Of a DNA stretch of 64,000 bases, positions 9,839 through 20,909 are shown in pieces; position 1 is the first letter of the stretch, and each line of letters begins with the position of its first letter. The DNA is from Ilyonectria destructans (lineage: Eukaryota > Ascomycota > Sordariomycetes > Hypocreales > Nectriaceae). Made by a program: the position numbers and the translations under genes. Below the pieces are notes generated by a model. It did not search any database. It was not told where the DNA came from and saw only the letters and a list, made by a program, of their open reading frames with translations. Location: the NCBI GenBank assembly GCA_020740775.1, contig JAHEWK010000017.1, positions 248,001 through 312,000 of the forward strand. Reading direction: 5' to 3'.

Positions 9839-12479
9839 CTTGATGTCTGGTGGCGACGGTGGTGATCTTGGTAGTGAGAAGTGCAGTTGAGTGATTGTTC
9901 TTGAGATGGATGATGGGAGATGAGTTCCAGAAAGGAGAAAGGAGGGTCAATATATAGCGTACGCTGAGGTTCCATTTGTCACGGCTCGTATTGTGAATTA
10001 TAAGATGCTGGATATTGGATTCTAGACGAGGCTGGCATTAGAATCTACACGACGCTGGCATTAGTTTCTGTACAACGTTACTGCCCTTAACAAAACAAAT
10101 CAGTTGATGAAGCCGAACAAGGAGAAGGATCGGCAGGAATGGTGCCAAGACCCCAGGAGCCGAAGCCGATTCCCAATGTGGGTTAGGGGAAGCCTCAATA
10201 CGAGAAGCTGAAGCCACAACCTGGGGCCGCTGCGGGCCGGCATCGTGATCACAGTCTAATAATAAAATTTCCGACTTGCACTGGCTGTTTACCCGTTTTA
10301 AGTATACGAAGACTGGCTCTATTGGTCCCGTATGGTGCTGCGACAGTGGTCGGCCGCCACTATAGTAATGTGTAGCAGGCTGGTCGCCACGGCTTGTTCA
10401 TCAACAAAGGGAGTATTAGGCACAAAAATGAGGTGATTTATCGGGATTGGTGCCGGCCAGGTAGACAGGGTTAAGTTTCATCACTGAGCGCGTGTAATCG
10501 CTGAGCGTATGTAATCGCTTAGTGCATGTAACTTGCTGTGGTGCTTGCAGATGGTGATCACCAAGTTTCGTTTTGCCGTTGGTGCTATGTATCAGTAAGC
10601 AATGATGAATGGCCATCCCGTTTCTTTTGGTTGAAACAGCTCTCACAATATGAAGTGACTTGTAGGAGCCAAACAAGTGTTTGGACTAGGGCCACGACAG
10701 ACGGGGCAGGAAAGTGGAGCGACGCGCGCGGGTGCTTAGCACAGAGTGGGCTGTGGGAGAAAGCGGTCAGACAAGAGATCTTGTTAGCTACAGGGGCTAT
10801 GAAATGGTTGGGATGTTCTCCTATCTAGTGCGTGAGAGTGCATTGATCCTCGTTGTGATCCCACGGGGTTATGAAGATGTGACGCGAGATTAACCGATGA
10901 AGATCGAGAGAAACTAGCTCTGTTTGGATTGAGGGGCGGTATTATTAACACCCAGACTCTGTGGATGGAGACACACAGTTGACGCAAAAACGTCCAAGTA
11001 GTGTAATTGGTGTTCTGGATAAAGAGCTTAGGGTAACAGCCCGTAAAACCAGGCGAGAAGCAATGGCAGCTCAATTATATAACGCCGAGGGTTGAGGCAG
11101 TACCAAATTACCCTATAGCGGTGGCCAAATCTAGACATGATGGGCCCTGGAGATATATTTACGGAATGTATTTTTAAGGCGTAAAATATGACTACCCTTC
11201 TACCGGCCCCTGGGCGACAGAAGGTGAAGGATGATAATTTCAGCTGTGATCGAGAAGCATTATAAAAATATATCGCCCCTGCGAGGTATTAATCGGAATG
11301 TTGTCGGGATGTGTACGACTCTAAATGCTCCTCGTTGCCTCGTGCCCCCCCAACAGATGATCAAATCAGAGTCATCCAATGGGAGGCTTGTAAGCCCTAG
11401 GTTAGTTTGATATTGGCAAAATGACGCGATAGTCTCCACGCATCACAAATCCTGGCAAAAGAGGAGTCAGAGCAGCGACACATTTTGCAAGGTCCCAGAG
11501 GGATTAGTGCCGGATTGACATGAGGTTTTCCCTGGGTGCAGTCACCTCCAACTTCCAAATACACACACGACCCAGCCTTTCAATATTACAGATGGTCTTC
11601 GACTAGCAAACGGCCAGGATGGGCGAGGGTCCGAAGCGAATGCGACTGGGCCTTCATGTGAGGGTGTTTATTTGCCGAGGGCAACGGTAATCTTGTCATT
11701 CAAGCTACACTCATTTCCTCAAATGAAATTGCGGAGATGAAGATTTCTTCCATTTATCCATGCATTCAAAGACAAAAGCCGCTTTTCCTAGCTGCAGAGG
11801 GGGTGTTTTGTAACTATAGTGAAGTGTGACGTTATATATCTGGACTCAGCCTTAACAAGATGTGTTGATAGTGTCTAGCCTCCTAAAGGGGGTTAGAGTG
11901 TGTATTTAGTGTAGGAGAAGAACAGCCGGCTTATTTGTGGAATATATTCTCGATTACGCGTACATTCTTTCAGCTTAAGACAGTGACTACCGACATGCAA
12001 CCCGGGGATTATGCGGACCCTTAATTGGCTCACTGTTTTCTTTAGCCCTTTCAGATCATGACCCCGCGTAAGCATAATGAAATAGCGAACAGGGGTAAAT
12101 AGACTCGAGTAAGTCCACGAATCATACGAAAATGTAACCTCACCCCGGGTACGGAGGTACGGAGTATGTCTACTTGATCTAGATGGAGCGAAGGATGGGC
12201 GGTTGCAACAGGTTCTAGGGGACACGGAATAATTAAGCATGCCAGTCCTTCAGATAGCCAAGACATGTTGCTCTCCAACTTACCAGATGGAGCGAAACGG
12301 AGGCAGCCATCCGTGCCGACTAGGCGTGCCAACGATTGAATCTGGTATTAAAACCGCAGGTTGTGTCCCTAGAAGCTCACATGCAGGGTCTAGATATTTC
12401 CATCTGGGGACATAAGACACTTGGACTATAATCCGATCATTCGATTTTTGTTGCCTGCACCTATCTGGTGACTTCGACC
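9839..12479. other. 2.6-kb gene-free stretch
   Basis: No ORF here shows a recognisable family or a splice-consistent extension. It holds a short direct repeat near 10025-10065 (ACGAGGCTGGCATTAG and ACGACGCTGGCATTAG), and it ends as the promoter of the pectin lyase gene. Nothing else is supported. Confidence 0.5.
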
Positions 12480-13664
12480 ATGAAACCTGCCGTTTTGTTT
12501 TCGGGTGTCCTTGCGACATTCGTTCAAACAACCGCAGCCGTCACTGGCGCTACTGAGGGTTTCGCTAAGGGCGTTACTGGCGGTGGCTCTGCTTCTGCCG
12601 TGTATCCCACAACCACGGCTGAGCTAGTTTCGTACCTCGGTGACTCTCAGGCCCGCGTCATCTATCTTCAGAAGACATTCGATTTTACTGGAACCGAAGG
12701 CACATCGACGGAAACTGGATGCGCTCCCTGGGGAACGGCTTCTGCCTGCCAGACAGCCATCAACCAGAACGGCTGGTGTGATAACTATCAACCGGATGCT
12801 CCCAAGGTTAGCGTGTCATATGACAAGGCCGGCATTCTCGGAATCACAGTCAAATCGAACAAGTCCCTTATCGGCGTTGGCAGTGCAGGCATCATCAAGG
12901 GTAAAGGTCTTCGCCTTGTGAGCGGTGTAAGCAATATCATTATCCAAAACATCCACATTACCAACCTCAACCCAAAATATGTTTGGGGCGGCGATGCTAT
13001 TACCCTGGATAACGTTGACATGGTATGGATCGATCATGTCACAACATCACTCATTGGCCGTCAACACATTGTGCTTGGAAGCAACGCAAGCAACCGGGTG
13101 ACAATCTCGAATTCCAAGATCGATGGGACTACCTCTTGGTCAGCAACCTGCAATGGTTATCACTACTGGGGAGTTTATTTTGCTGGTTCAAGCGATGTGG
13201 GTTTAAACTGACCATTTTCTCTCTGCTATAATGCTAACCATTATTAGTTGGTAACATTCAAGAACAACTATGTCTACCACACCTCCGGTCGATCGCCCAA
13301 GGTCGCTGGCAACACCTTGCTTCATGCTGTCAACAACTACTGGTATGACAACCCAGGGCATGCTTTTGAGGTTGATTCGGGTGGCATGGTAGTTGCTGAA
13401 GGAAATGTCTTTCAAAACGTCAACGCCCCTGTTGAGTCTGGATACGCGGGCAAGTTGTTCAGCAGCCCCAGCGCGAGTGCCAACGCCGTATGCTCGACCT
13501 ACTTGGGTCACACCTGCGAGGTTAATGGATTTGGTAGCTCTGGCAGTTTCAGTGGAACGACTACCGACTTTTTGTCCAATTTTAGTGGCAAGAATGTTGC
13601 TAGCGCTTCAACATACAGTGCAGCTAAGGCGGTTCAGAGCACTGCTGGCTTTGGTACTATCTAG
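12480..13664 (+). CDS. Pectin lyase (PL1)
   Basis: Two exons, 12480-13196 and 13248-13664, with a 51-nt intron. The donor (GTGGGT) was chosen because it joins SSD to LVTFKNNY, as in other pectin lyases; a GTTTAA donor 5 nt downstream breaks the frame. The product is 377 residues with signal peptide [22 protein letters not shown]1 beta-helix hallmarks include [21 protein letters not shown], then IGRQHIVLG with the catalytic Arg region, GYHYWGVY and [13 protein letters not shown]. The WIDHVTTS and GRQH pattern is that of pectin lyase (methylated pectin) rather than calcium-dependent pectate lyase. It eliminates highly esterified homogalacturonan outside the cell. The frame also runs 12 bases upstream from a GTG, but ATG 12480 is the real start. 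Confidence 0.93.
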
Positions 13665-14025
13665 AGACTGCCTTGAGCAGTAGTGTAAGGGCTAAACTGC
13701 TCTTTATCTATGTAGTCGGGGGTAGTGGAGAGTTATTAGGAGTATGCAGGGTTAGTGTAGTGTATGCGAATACATCTAAAAGCTGCCTGAGCGGGCGGCT
13801 GCAGTCAATACTGTTTCTCCCAGGGTGTGACATTTGATATTGGGTGTGTTTTGTGCAAACAGTGGAGAGCTTGCGCAGATCCAGTCTAAAATATTGTGCA
13901 GCCACGAGGCAGACGTATCATGGCTTGATCTCTCAGATGTGACGCAATATTTGATTACCCGGCTCACTCTGTATTCCAAACGGCTTGAATGGGTCAACCA
14001 AAAAGCTCGGAGGGCGAAAGACGTC
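13665..14025. other. 3' flanks of convergent genes
   Basis: Region between the pectin lyase and the F-box-like gene. Only antisense chance ORFs are present. Confidence 0.4.
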
Positions 14026-14726
14026 CTACAACCGTCCAGAGATATCCATAGGACCGGCACTGACCGGACCACCACGATCCAGCAGGTCGCCAAACATGCT
14101 TCCAACCAGCTTCATATCCTTCGCCGGGCCGTAGACATCACCCAGAACTCCTAGCACATCGGTACTACCACCCAAACCCAACACATCCCTCCCAACACTG
14201 TCGATAACATCCTCGGGCGTCACATCTCTCAGGATCGACACCGCCTTGACGAGATCCATACCCGCTTCACCGAACGTATCCTTGACAAAGTTTGCAACCT
14301 GCTTAACCTCCTTTCCACCAAGCATGTTCTTAATCAAGCCAGCACTGCGGCCTATGCCATACATCTGCTGACGGGGAGTATCGCCACCATCAGGGCCATC
14401 TAAATGGAGGGCGGCAATTGATGGCCTTTTTTGAACCAAGGAGGGCATCCATTGTCCGCCACAGTGTCGTCGGGATTCTCGTTGGTATAGTTGAATCGGT
14501 CCTCTTTAAGCTCCAACCCTCTCGTTAGGCGCGCGTCGTCCCAAACAATTCCGTTGACTCCGTGGCGGGAGGTGTCATGAGGTTCAATGGCACGGAACAC
14601 CAGGATGTTGAGATAATTGGCGGACAAAAAGACGCGGGCGATGCGTTGGTGGATAGCTTCCTTTAATGCTGAGCATGTTGCGCGTAGATTCTTGACGTCG
14701 CGACTTTCCAAACAAGGCAATCGCAT
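14026..14726 (-). pseudogene. F-box-like fungal protein, frameshifted
   Basis: Two overlapping minus-strand frames appear to be one gene. The first (14726-14400) reads ESRDVKNLRATCSALKEAI, then RIARVFLSANYLNILVFRAI and GIVWDDARL, a pattern common to large fungal families of F-box or leucine-rich-like proteins. It then reaches NGCPPWFKK and a stop. The second (14448-14026) continues with a glycine- and leucine-rich segment ending ISGRL. The change of frame falls at a run of six A (minus strand, near 14430), and no GT-AG pair bridges it, so a single-base indel is the simplest reading. The N-terminus is also short; an upstream exon ending at a GTAAGT near 14785 is possible. Substrate and partners are unknown. 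A sequencing error in the homopolymer would restore the gene. Confidence 0.45.
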
Positions 14727-14872
14727 GGAAAGTCGGCACGATTTGTAAACCCGAAACCCTGGAAGAACGTCCTCCCCTGTAACTTACCTAATCGGTGGAT
14801 TATGGAACAAGTCCCTCATTACATTTCCAACGAATATACCTCAACTCTAAAGAACACCCGTATTACGCCATA

Positions 14873-15481
14873 ATGTCTGACACTGACATGTCAGTAAGTA
14901 ATGTAGAGGCACAAGACCTCCCATCACTTGGCACCCTCCACGCCAGAGCTTTCCATCCAAAAAGCGAATGGCACCGCAGAGTCTTGCCCAGCTCTATTGC
15001 GCCATGGTGGGAAGAGAAATACGCGCTCGACATCAACGACCCGACGTATCATCTTCTCAAAATCTCATCACCAGACTCTCCAGCCATTGTGCTGGGCTTG
15101 GTCTGCTTGCGCAAGTTTGAAGCTGATGAGAGAGGAGCTGGGCGCTGGAGCGATTTCCCTCCCCCATCGCAGGCTGACCGCGAAGCCTACAACGCCATGG
15201 TCAAGTCCATGATCGAGTATCGCGAGCAGTTTATGCTCGGCCGCACACATATTTGTGTCGATCACTTTGCCGTCGACTTCGAGCACCAGGGTCGCGGCCT
15301 CGGCACTCGGCTGATGGCCAGGGCATGTGAAATTGCAGATCAGGAGAAATTGGACATGTTTGTTGAAGCCAATGAGTTTGCAGAGACCTTCTACCAGAGA
15401 TTTGGATTCAAGACTGAGCAGAGGCTTGAGATGCCTGGAGGACTGACCGAATGCTTTCTTATCCGGCCGTCTGGACGATGA
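14873..15481 (+). CDS. GNAT-family N-acetyltransferase
   Basis: Single exon, 202 residues. ATG 14873 is used rather than an upstream in-frame codon because SDTDMSVSNVEAQDLPSL is the typical beginning of beta-1. The acetyl-CoA-binding loop is visible as EHQGRGLGTRLMARAC (Q/RxxGxG/A) near residue 142, preceded by ICVDHFAVDF (beta-4). It is followed by LDMFVEANEFAETFYQRFGF, the usual beta-5/alpha-4 and YxxxGF region. Such cytosolic enzymes acetylate small amines or protein N-termini; the substrate cannot be inferred. It is transcribed divergently from the broken F-box-like gene. Confidence 0.85.
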   Translation: MSDTDMSVSNVEAQDLPSLGTLHARAFHPKSEWHRRVLPSSIAPWWEEKYALDINDPTYHLLKISSPDSPAIVLGLVCLRKFEADERGAGRWSDFPPPSQADREAYNAMVKSMIEYREQFMLGRTHICVDHFAVDFEHQGRGLGTRLMARACEIADQEKLDMFVEANEFAETFYQRFGFKTEQRLEMPGGLTECFLIRPSGR

Positions 15482-16904
15482 CGGAGGAGCATTAAGGCAA
15501 GCTGCCTGCACTTTTTCTTCGCTTTTCTATCTTGCCATTTCCGGTTTAGCATGCATTAGCATTTTATCTCTCAGCACAGCTTGTTCACACGTCCACTGTC
15601 ACTGTGTAGTTTATCTCAAAGTGAGTCGACTTCCCTAGCCGGCTTGCTACAAGTCGCTCTACTGGCGTCGTGACGCCGTTCTCGGCGTCTCCTATCCCAT
15701 CCACGCCCAACGCTGCACGACACCTGAAATGCGATATTGAGTCCTTAGAGCCGTGCGGTCGTAGGCAAGTGCCGTATCGACTCGGTAAATTGGCCCTGTT
15801 TTTATGGACCAACGCTAAACTATGTGAGGCGTAGGCTTCCTAAATCATTGACAATAAAAAAGCCCGGGGGCAGTAAGTGGGGGAAGGATTCAGGGCCAAT
15901 TTACCGAGTCGATACGGTATAGAGTTGCCCGGCGCTGGGATGCTGTCGCAGGGAGACAAGATGGGAGACGTGGGACCGGAAGTAAACTCGTGAAGTGCGT
16001 CGAGTACAGGTATTTAAGTACTGATAGGCTTTAATAAGCAATACGACTTCTTCAATTAAACTTTTCTCTGTGCAAGACTGCCGTTGTGACTAACACGGTT
16101 GTATATACAGTGGTAAAAATTTGTAAAATTACATTCAATGTATCTTATCAGCTGAATTTACTGACAATTTGCTCTTGATTGTAATAATACCTGTTCAGCT
16201 AGCAAGAGAGTTTAAGTGCAGCCGACTCGAATGGCAGCAGTCACACGATAAGTGTAATTACAACCAGACTTAAGTGCTTGTTTGAACAAAATCGACGCCA
16301 CTAAGCGGCCCCAGCCTCTACTAGCTTTAGTTACTCATACCGCAGTCGGTCACCAACATCACCTGCACATCGAATATAAAGACTTTCTTCACTCGCTCCT
16401 TCACCTGACAGTACTTTACCTTTATCAAGTCCGGCCTGCAGCCGGGCTGCCTAGGGCATGTGTCCATGACTCCCCCAGCACTTACCCTAGACTACTTTAG
16501 ATCTAGAATACACTCTCTACCCGCTGCTATCTGCACTCTTATCGGACTTAGCTATCGCTGCTATTTATCTCTCCAGAGCGCTTGACCGGCTCACCTGAGA
16601 ATCTTTGGCTCTTGGATTAAACCACGCGTTTTTGCATTTAGTTAAAAATAACCGACCAGCCCGTGATGGCTCAAGTGTGAGTGATATCCCTGAGTTGGAG
16701 TATCTCCTTAGCATTAGCCAACTGGCCGCCTGTCAGCTTGTCCAATAGAGTCTCGGTCCGTTCGACTGTCACCTCCAGTAAACGGCAGATTAAAGCACTG
16801 TAATTGTACTCTATAAATTAGAGTTGATCCCTCAAGGAACTCACGATCCAACGCCCAACTACCTGTACAATACTAATCCTACACCTCCCATAACCCACGA
16901 GAAC
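15482..16904. other. Intergenic with one MITE-like repeat
   Basis: Apart from the inverted-repeat element at 15772-15917 I see no gene. The interval 15920-16900 contains only short ORFs and is the 3' flank of the rhodopsin-like gene. Confidence 0.45.
15772..15917. mobile_element. Inverted-repeat mini-element (MITE-like), copy 2
   Basis: A perfect 27-bp inverted repeat, CCGTATCGACTCGGTAAATT... at 15772-15798, pairs with 15891-15917. The loop of 92 bp is non-coding. It shares the terminal ACTCGGTAAATTGG and the subterminal AAGTGGGGGA with the element at 8456-8631. A TA lies at the same point of both arms (GTA/TCGACTC and GAGTCGA/TAC). This could be a Tc1/mariner-type TA duplication or part of the repeat itself. 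Confidence 0.7.
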
Positions 16905-18455
16905 TTATACCGCACGGGCATTCTCATAGAACACCTGCGTTGTCGTTGTCTGAAGGATTCCCTTGTCACTCCCCCCGTCATCTTGAGTTGATTTGCCATC
17001 TAAACTTCCCGGCTTTCCTTCTGCGTTCCACCCATATGCTGCCTCAGCTCGAGCACTTGTACTGAAGGGCTCGTCGAATTGAGTGTATGGTCCTCGGTTG
17101 GCTGATCTCCCCGTGCCCCCTATGGTTCGAAGCTCGTGGCCTGATGATGCACCTGTTTTAGACTTGCCAGTGCTAGTCCCTTTCGAGCTCGAGAGTAGGC
17201 GGGGAGCAATCGTCTTGATGAAATGTCGTAGTGTCGATAGGCATGCGCACATGATCAGGAGATTGGCTTCGATGCAACTGTTTGAGTGGCTGGTCAGCGA
17301 TGTCTTTTGGAAGAAGGTTATGGGAATGGAATGAATGACATACATCCAAGTGTGGATTGGGCCACCACCCCAGGTCACGTCGACTTTATCGAGTTGGGTG
17401 ATGAGCAGCGCGAGGCGAACCATAGAGGTGATGACGGTTCTGTTCAAAACAAGTTAGCAACAAGCTTTCTAATTGTTTTGACATGTGGCATGTCGGAAGA
17501 CGTACGCGGAACCAATGGCAAACAAACACAAAAGAGCGGCCTTCTTCTTAGCAGACAGCTGTAGCCCAAGGACCATAGGTATCGGAATAGCAATCATGAT
17601 GATATCAGTGGCGACACCCAAGCCCGCAGTTGCCTGATACATGGCTGCTCTGTCGATGCAAGAGCCCACATCAGCGGCCATAGTGAGGTCCCATGCTTTC
17701 CGGACCGGCGTGCATGGAAAGATGGACGCGAAGAAGATACCGATGCCCGCACTAGCGACTATACCCATTGAAGCGAAGACTGTCCATCGATACCAGTTCT
17801 GGTTGCCACTGAGCTCGAGCAGGAACATCAGAATAACGAGTTTGGAAAGACATGTCGGGATGGCGTAAACGATCGAGTTGACGTAGTTGGCCCACTGCAA
17901 CACGCCTGTACTTAGTCAACAGAACATGGGAGTTCAACAAAGACGACGACGCACGAAAATAGCTTTTTGAAACTTCTCGAATGAGATTTCCCAGGCGTGG
18001 ACGCCCATCCAACCCTCGATGAAGGAGCCTGCAGTCAACCAGTAAGTAAATCAGCGCTGGCGAGGGTGTACTGGTCTGGGTCAGGGGACTTACGCAGGGT
18101 GAGGACTTGGATCGCGATCGACCCGAGCTTTCCGGAAAATCAGCGAGAGTTTAACAAGTGCAAAAGTCAACTTACCCAGGCGACGACCAGGAGAGCTGTT
18201 GGACGCTGGTGTCAGTCTGATGGAACTTTACTGCTTCAGCCGCATGGCTTGGCACATACCGTCATCGATGCCGAGTTTGTTTCGAATGAATGCCTTGACG
18301 TAGAGTCTCTGGAGCAGGAAGAGCAGAGCTGCGATTATTCCAATGCTGCTCACGGCGTACGTGGCTGCGACCGAGTTGCGCTCAGGATTGTCGAAGTCGA
18401 CGACATAGCCCTCTGGGGGCGGAATCGCAACAATAGTTCCGTTGATCTCAGCCAT
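16905..18455 (-). CDS. Rhodopsin-like seven-helix membrane protein
   Basis: Seven exons on minus: 18455-18260, 18195-18176, 18127-18094, 18028-17955, 17894-17506, 17439-17344 and 17277-16905. Introns are 48-66 nt and phases agree throughout (1182 nt, 393 residues). Exon 2 is a 20-nt microexon. The protein has an extracellular N-tail, helices with RLYVKAFIRNKLGIDDALLVVAW after TM1, WANYVNSIVYAIPTCLSKLVIL (TM3), CTPVRKAWD before TM5, DIIMIAIPIPMVLGLQLSAKKKAAL, and DVTWGGGPIHTWMIEANLLIMCACL (TM7). It ends in a long polar cytoplasmic tail. This is the fungal rhodopsin/PTH11-like domain family (PF20684 type), without an N-terminal CFEM. Members are putative receptors; the ligand is unknown. The acceptor for exon 5 was chosen at TTGCAG, because the nearer TACAG breaks the frame. 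Confidence 0.85.
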
Positions 18456-19154
18456 GTGGGCGGTTGTGGCTATCCAACTTCATGTCAGTTGAGAAAAGCA
18501 TAAAGTAAGAGAAGCGAGCGGATGCAGAATTGGGGACTCGCGAGATCCTGCAGACGGATGCTTGTAAATGTGGCTTTCCATACGCAGGACAGTGCAAGGA
18601 GTCCGGGGTCAAGGTTTAAGGGTAAGCAGGCTAGGTTACATCGCTTATACCTGGGAGCATCAACTGCTTAAGCCATATGCGGGATGGCCGAAGGATGAGC
18701 CAATGAGTAACGAACCCTGGACCTTCAACCACACATTTATAGCTGCATCATACTATTCCCTCGGAATCCTTCCCCGTCAGAATCGACAGGGTTCCCGCCG
18801 TCGTTCACGTAGCAGCTTGGCTAGCCGCATGCTCCCACTAGTTGCCCCTCTGCCTGACAAGGGGCGGGCTAACGGTGAACGGAGAAGATAGCGTTGACGC
18901 AGCTGACATCGCATGACAAGAGATGCTAGGAAATGCCAGACTGTAAAATTGCATAGTAACCTGACATATTCACCATCATCTACCTACCTTAATGCCTCGG
19001 TATTACTCGATCAAGCTGCAAGTCCGCCCTTAATCTCGGCATCGGGGCGAAGCAGGCTTCCGAAAAGGATGATATAGTACCTTAAATATCCCGATGCGCA
19101 CCATCTTTTGCGACGTACCATCCACACTGCACTGCAACGCCAACAAAACCAATC
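18456..19154. other. Divergent promoter region
   Basis: Between the rhodopsin-like gene (minus) and the FAD oxidase gene (plus). No gene signature. Stop-bounded ORFs here are short. Confidence 0.4.
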
Positions 19155-20909
19155 ATGTGGGACCAATCAGTTATCAAGGCGCTTCTGGCGCTTCTTGTCG
19201 CCGCTCCCGGTGTCCATACATCACCCGTGTGTGCCCGGGATGCCGAGACTGTGGCTTCCAAAGCTGTGAGTATCATCCTTTTAGCACATCCCCTCTAGCA
19301 CATCCCCTTTAGCACCATCCTTTTAGCACATCCCCTTTAGCACATCCCTCTAGAACAATCTCCACGATCAACCCTCCATCAACCCGCCCTTACTTGACCT
19401 CCACGCTCCCACTTGCGGAAATGAGTGCTGATCTCCCGTTCCAGTGCACCAAACTGTCGGCCCAGGGGCTCCAGGTCCTGATTCCTGATGAGGATAGCTA
19501 CGAGACTAGAGTAGACTCGTGGTGGTCTGCCGACTCTCGCCTCACCCCGACCTGCATCGTTCAGCCCAAGAACGCCGCAGAAGTCTCCAAGGTCGTCAGC
19601 ATCCTCTTCAGTGGCTCAGTCAACTTTGCTATCCGCAGCGGCGGCCACAGCCACTGGGCGGGTGGTAGCAATGTTGACGCCGGAGTGACTATCGATCTTG
19701 GTCTCATGAAGGGTGTCACGTACGACGCTTCGACGCGTCTAGCTTCCATCCTGCCTGGTGGCCGATGGGCGGATGCCTTCAAGACGCTCGAGACCTACGG
19801 AGTCGCTGTTCCCGGCGGTCGAGATGGCGACGTCGGCGTCGCAGGCTTCTTGACCGGCGGCGGTAACTCGTACTACACGGCCCGCGCAGGCTTTGGATGC
19901 GATTCCATTGTCAACGCAGAGGTCGTCCTCGCCAATGGCACCATCGTCAACGCCAACAAGAGCACCAACTCTGACCTCCTCAAGGCTCTCAAGGGCGGAT
20001 CGGGTAACTTTGGCATCGTGACCCGCTTCGATTTGCAAACCATCACCGGCGGACCGTTCTGGGGTGGCATTCGTGCCTCCAACGTATCTCAGTCCGAGAT
20101 TATCACCAACGCAATGGTCAACTTCACCAACGCGAACGAGGAGCACCCGGAAAATTCCTTCCTGATTAACTGGACTTACAACCCGAGCTCGGTTCCAGAG
20201 ATTGTCCTCGCCCAAGTCTTGGTTGATACCACGGGCGTTGAGAAGCCTGCCGTGTTCGACGAGGCGCTGCAGGCCACCGAGCTCTTCAGCGGCTTCAGTG
20301 TCCGGCCTCTTAGCGAGATGGCTGACACCTATGCTCTCCCCTCAGGCCTCCGGTAAGTTGTGCAACGCTAACTCAGCCATACGGCGTCAAGGTATCCGAG
20401 CTAACGGCCTTTCTAGTAACGTCTGGTTCAGCCAAACGTTCGCTAATGATGCACGCATCATTCGAAAAGGCTCTGCGCTACACAAGACCTTTGTCGCGGA
20501 GTTGTTGGCAGAGATCCCTGCATTGGACCTGGGCACACAGATGCTCTTCCAGCCTCTGCCCAAGCTCTTCGCCGACATTGGTGTAGCAAATGGTGGCAAC
20601 GTTCTCGGCCTCGACAGGATCCAGGGCAACTCGCTCCTGTGGCTGCTGTCGTGCACCGTCAAGACCGCAGAGCAGGAGACGTTGCTCCGACAGAAGTCGG
20701 CTGCGTTTTCCGCCGCCATGACGAAGTACGCCAAGTCCATCGGTGTCCTGCGCGAATGGCGCTACCTGAACTACGTCGACCCAAGCCAGGAGCATCCCAT
20801 CACCAGCTACGGCGCCGACAACGTCAAGTTCCTTCGCAAGGTCTCTGCCAAGTACGACCCGACGGCTTTCTTCCAGAAGCAGCGCAAGGCCGGCTTCAAG
20901 CTCCCCTAG
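19155..20909 (+). CDS. Secreted FAD-linked oxidase, berberine-bridge-like
   Basis: Three exons: 19155-19265, 19445-20352 and 20417-20909 (1512 nt, 503 residues). Exon 1 encodes a signal peptide (MWDQSVIKALLALLVAAPG). The FAD_binding_4 (PCMH) domain begins with CIVQPKNAAEVSKVV. It carries IRSGGHSHWAGGSN, in which the His of the RSGGH motif normally forms the 8-alpha-histidyl FAD bond. Then comes GVAGFLTGGGNSYY and LKGGSGNFGIVTRFDL. The C-terminus has the BBE pattern near the end (LNYVDPSQ). No Cys sits at the second attachment position of bicovalent enzymes, so single covalent FAD is inferred. It oxidises sugars, alcohols or alkaloid-like metabolites; the substrate is unknown. Intron 1 (179 nt) contains a minisatellite. 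Confidence 0.88.
19279..19354 (+). repeat. Minisatellite inside an intron
   Basis: About five imperfect copies of a 13-15 bp unit, (T)TTTAGCACATCCCC, lie within intron 1 of the FAD oxidase gene. Units vary by one or two bases. They lie well away from the donor but end about 90 nt before the acceptor. Confidence 0.8.

Noticed and set aside
13248..13664. A separate short gene downstream of the pectin lyase ORF
   Set aside because: It is exon 2 of the pectin lyase; the beta-helix sequence continues across a 51-nt intron.
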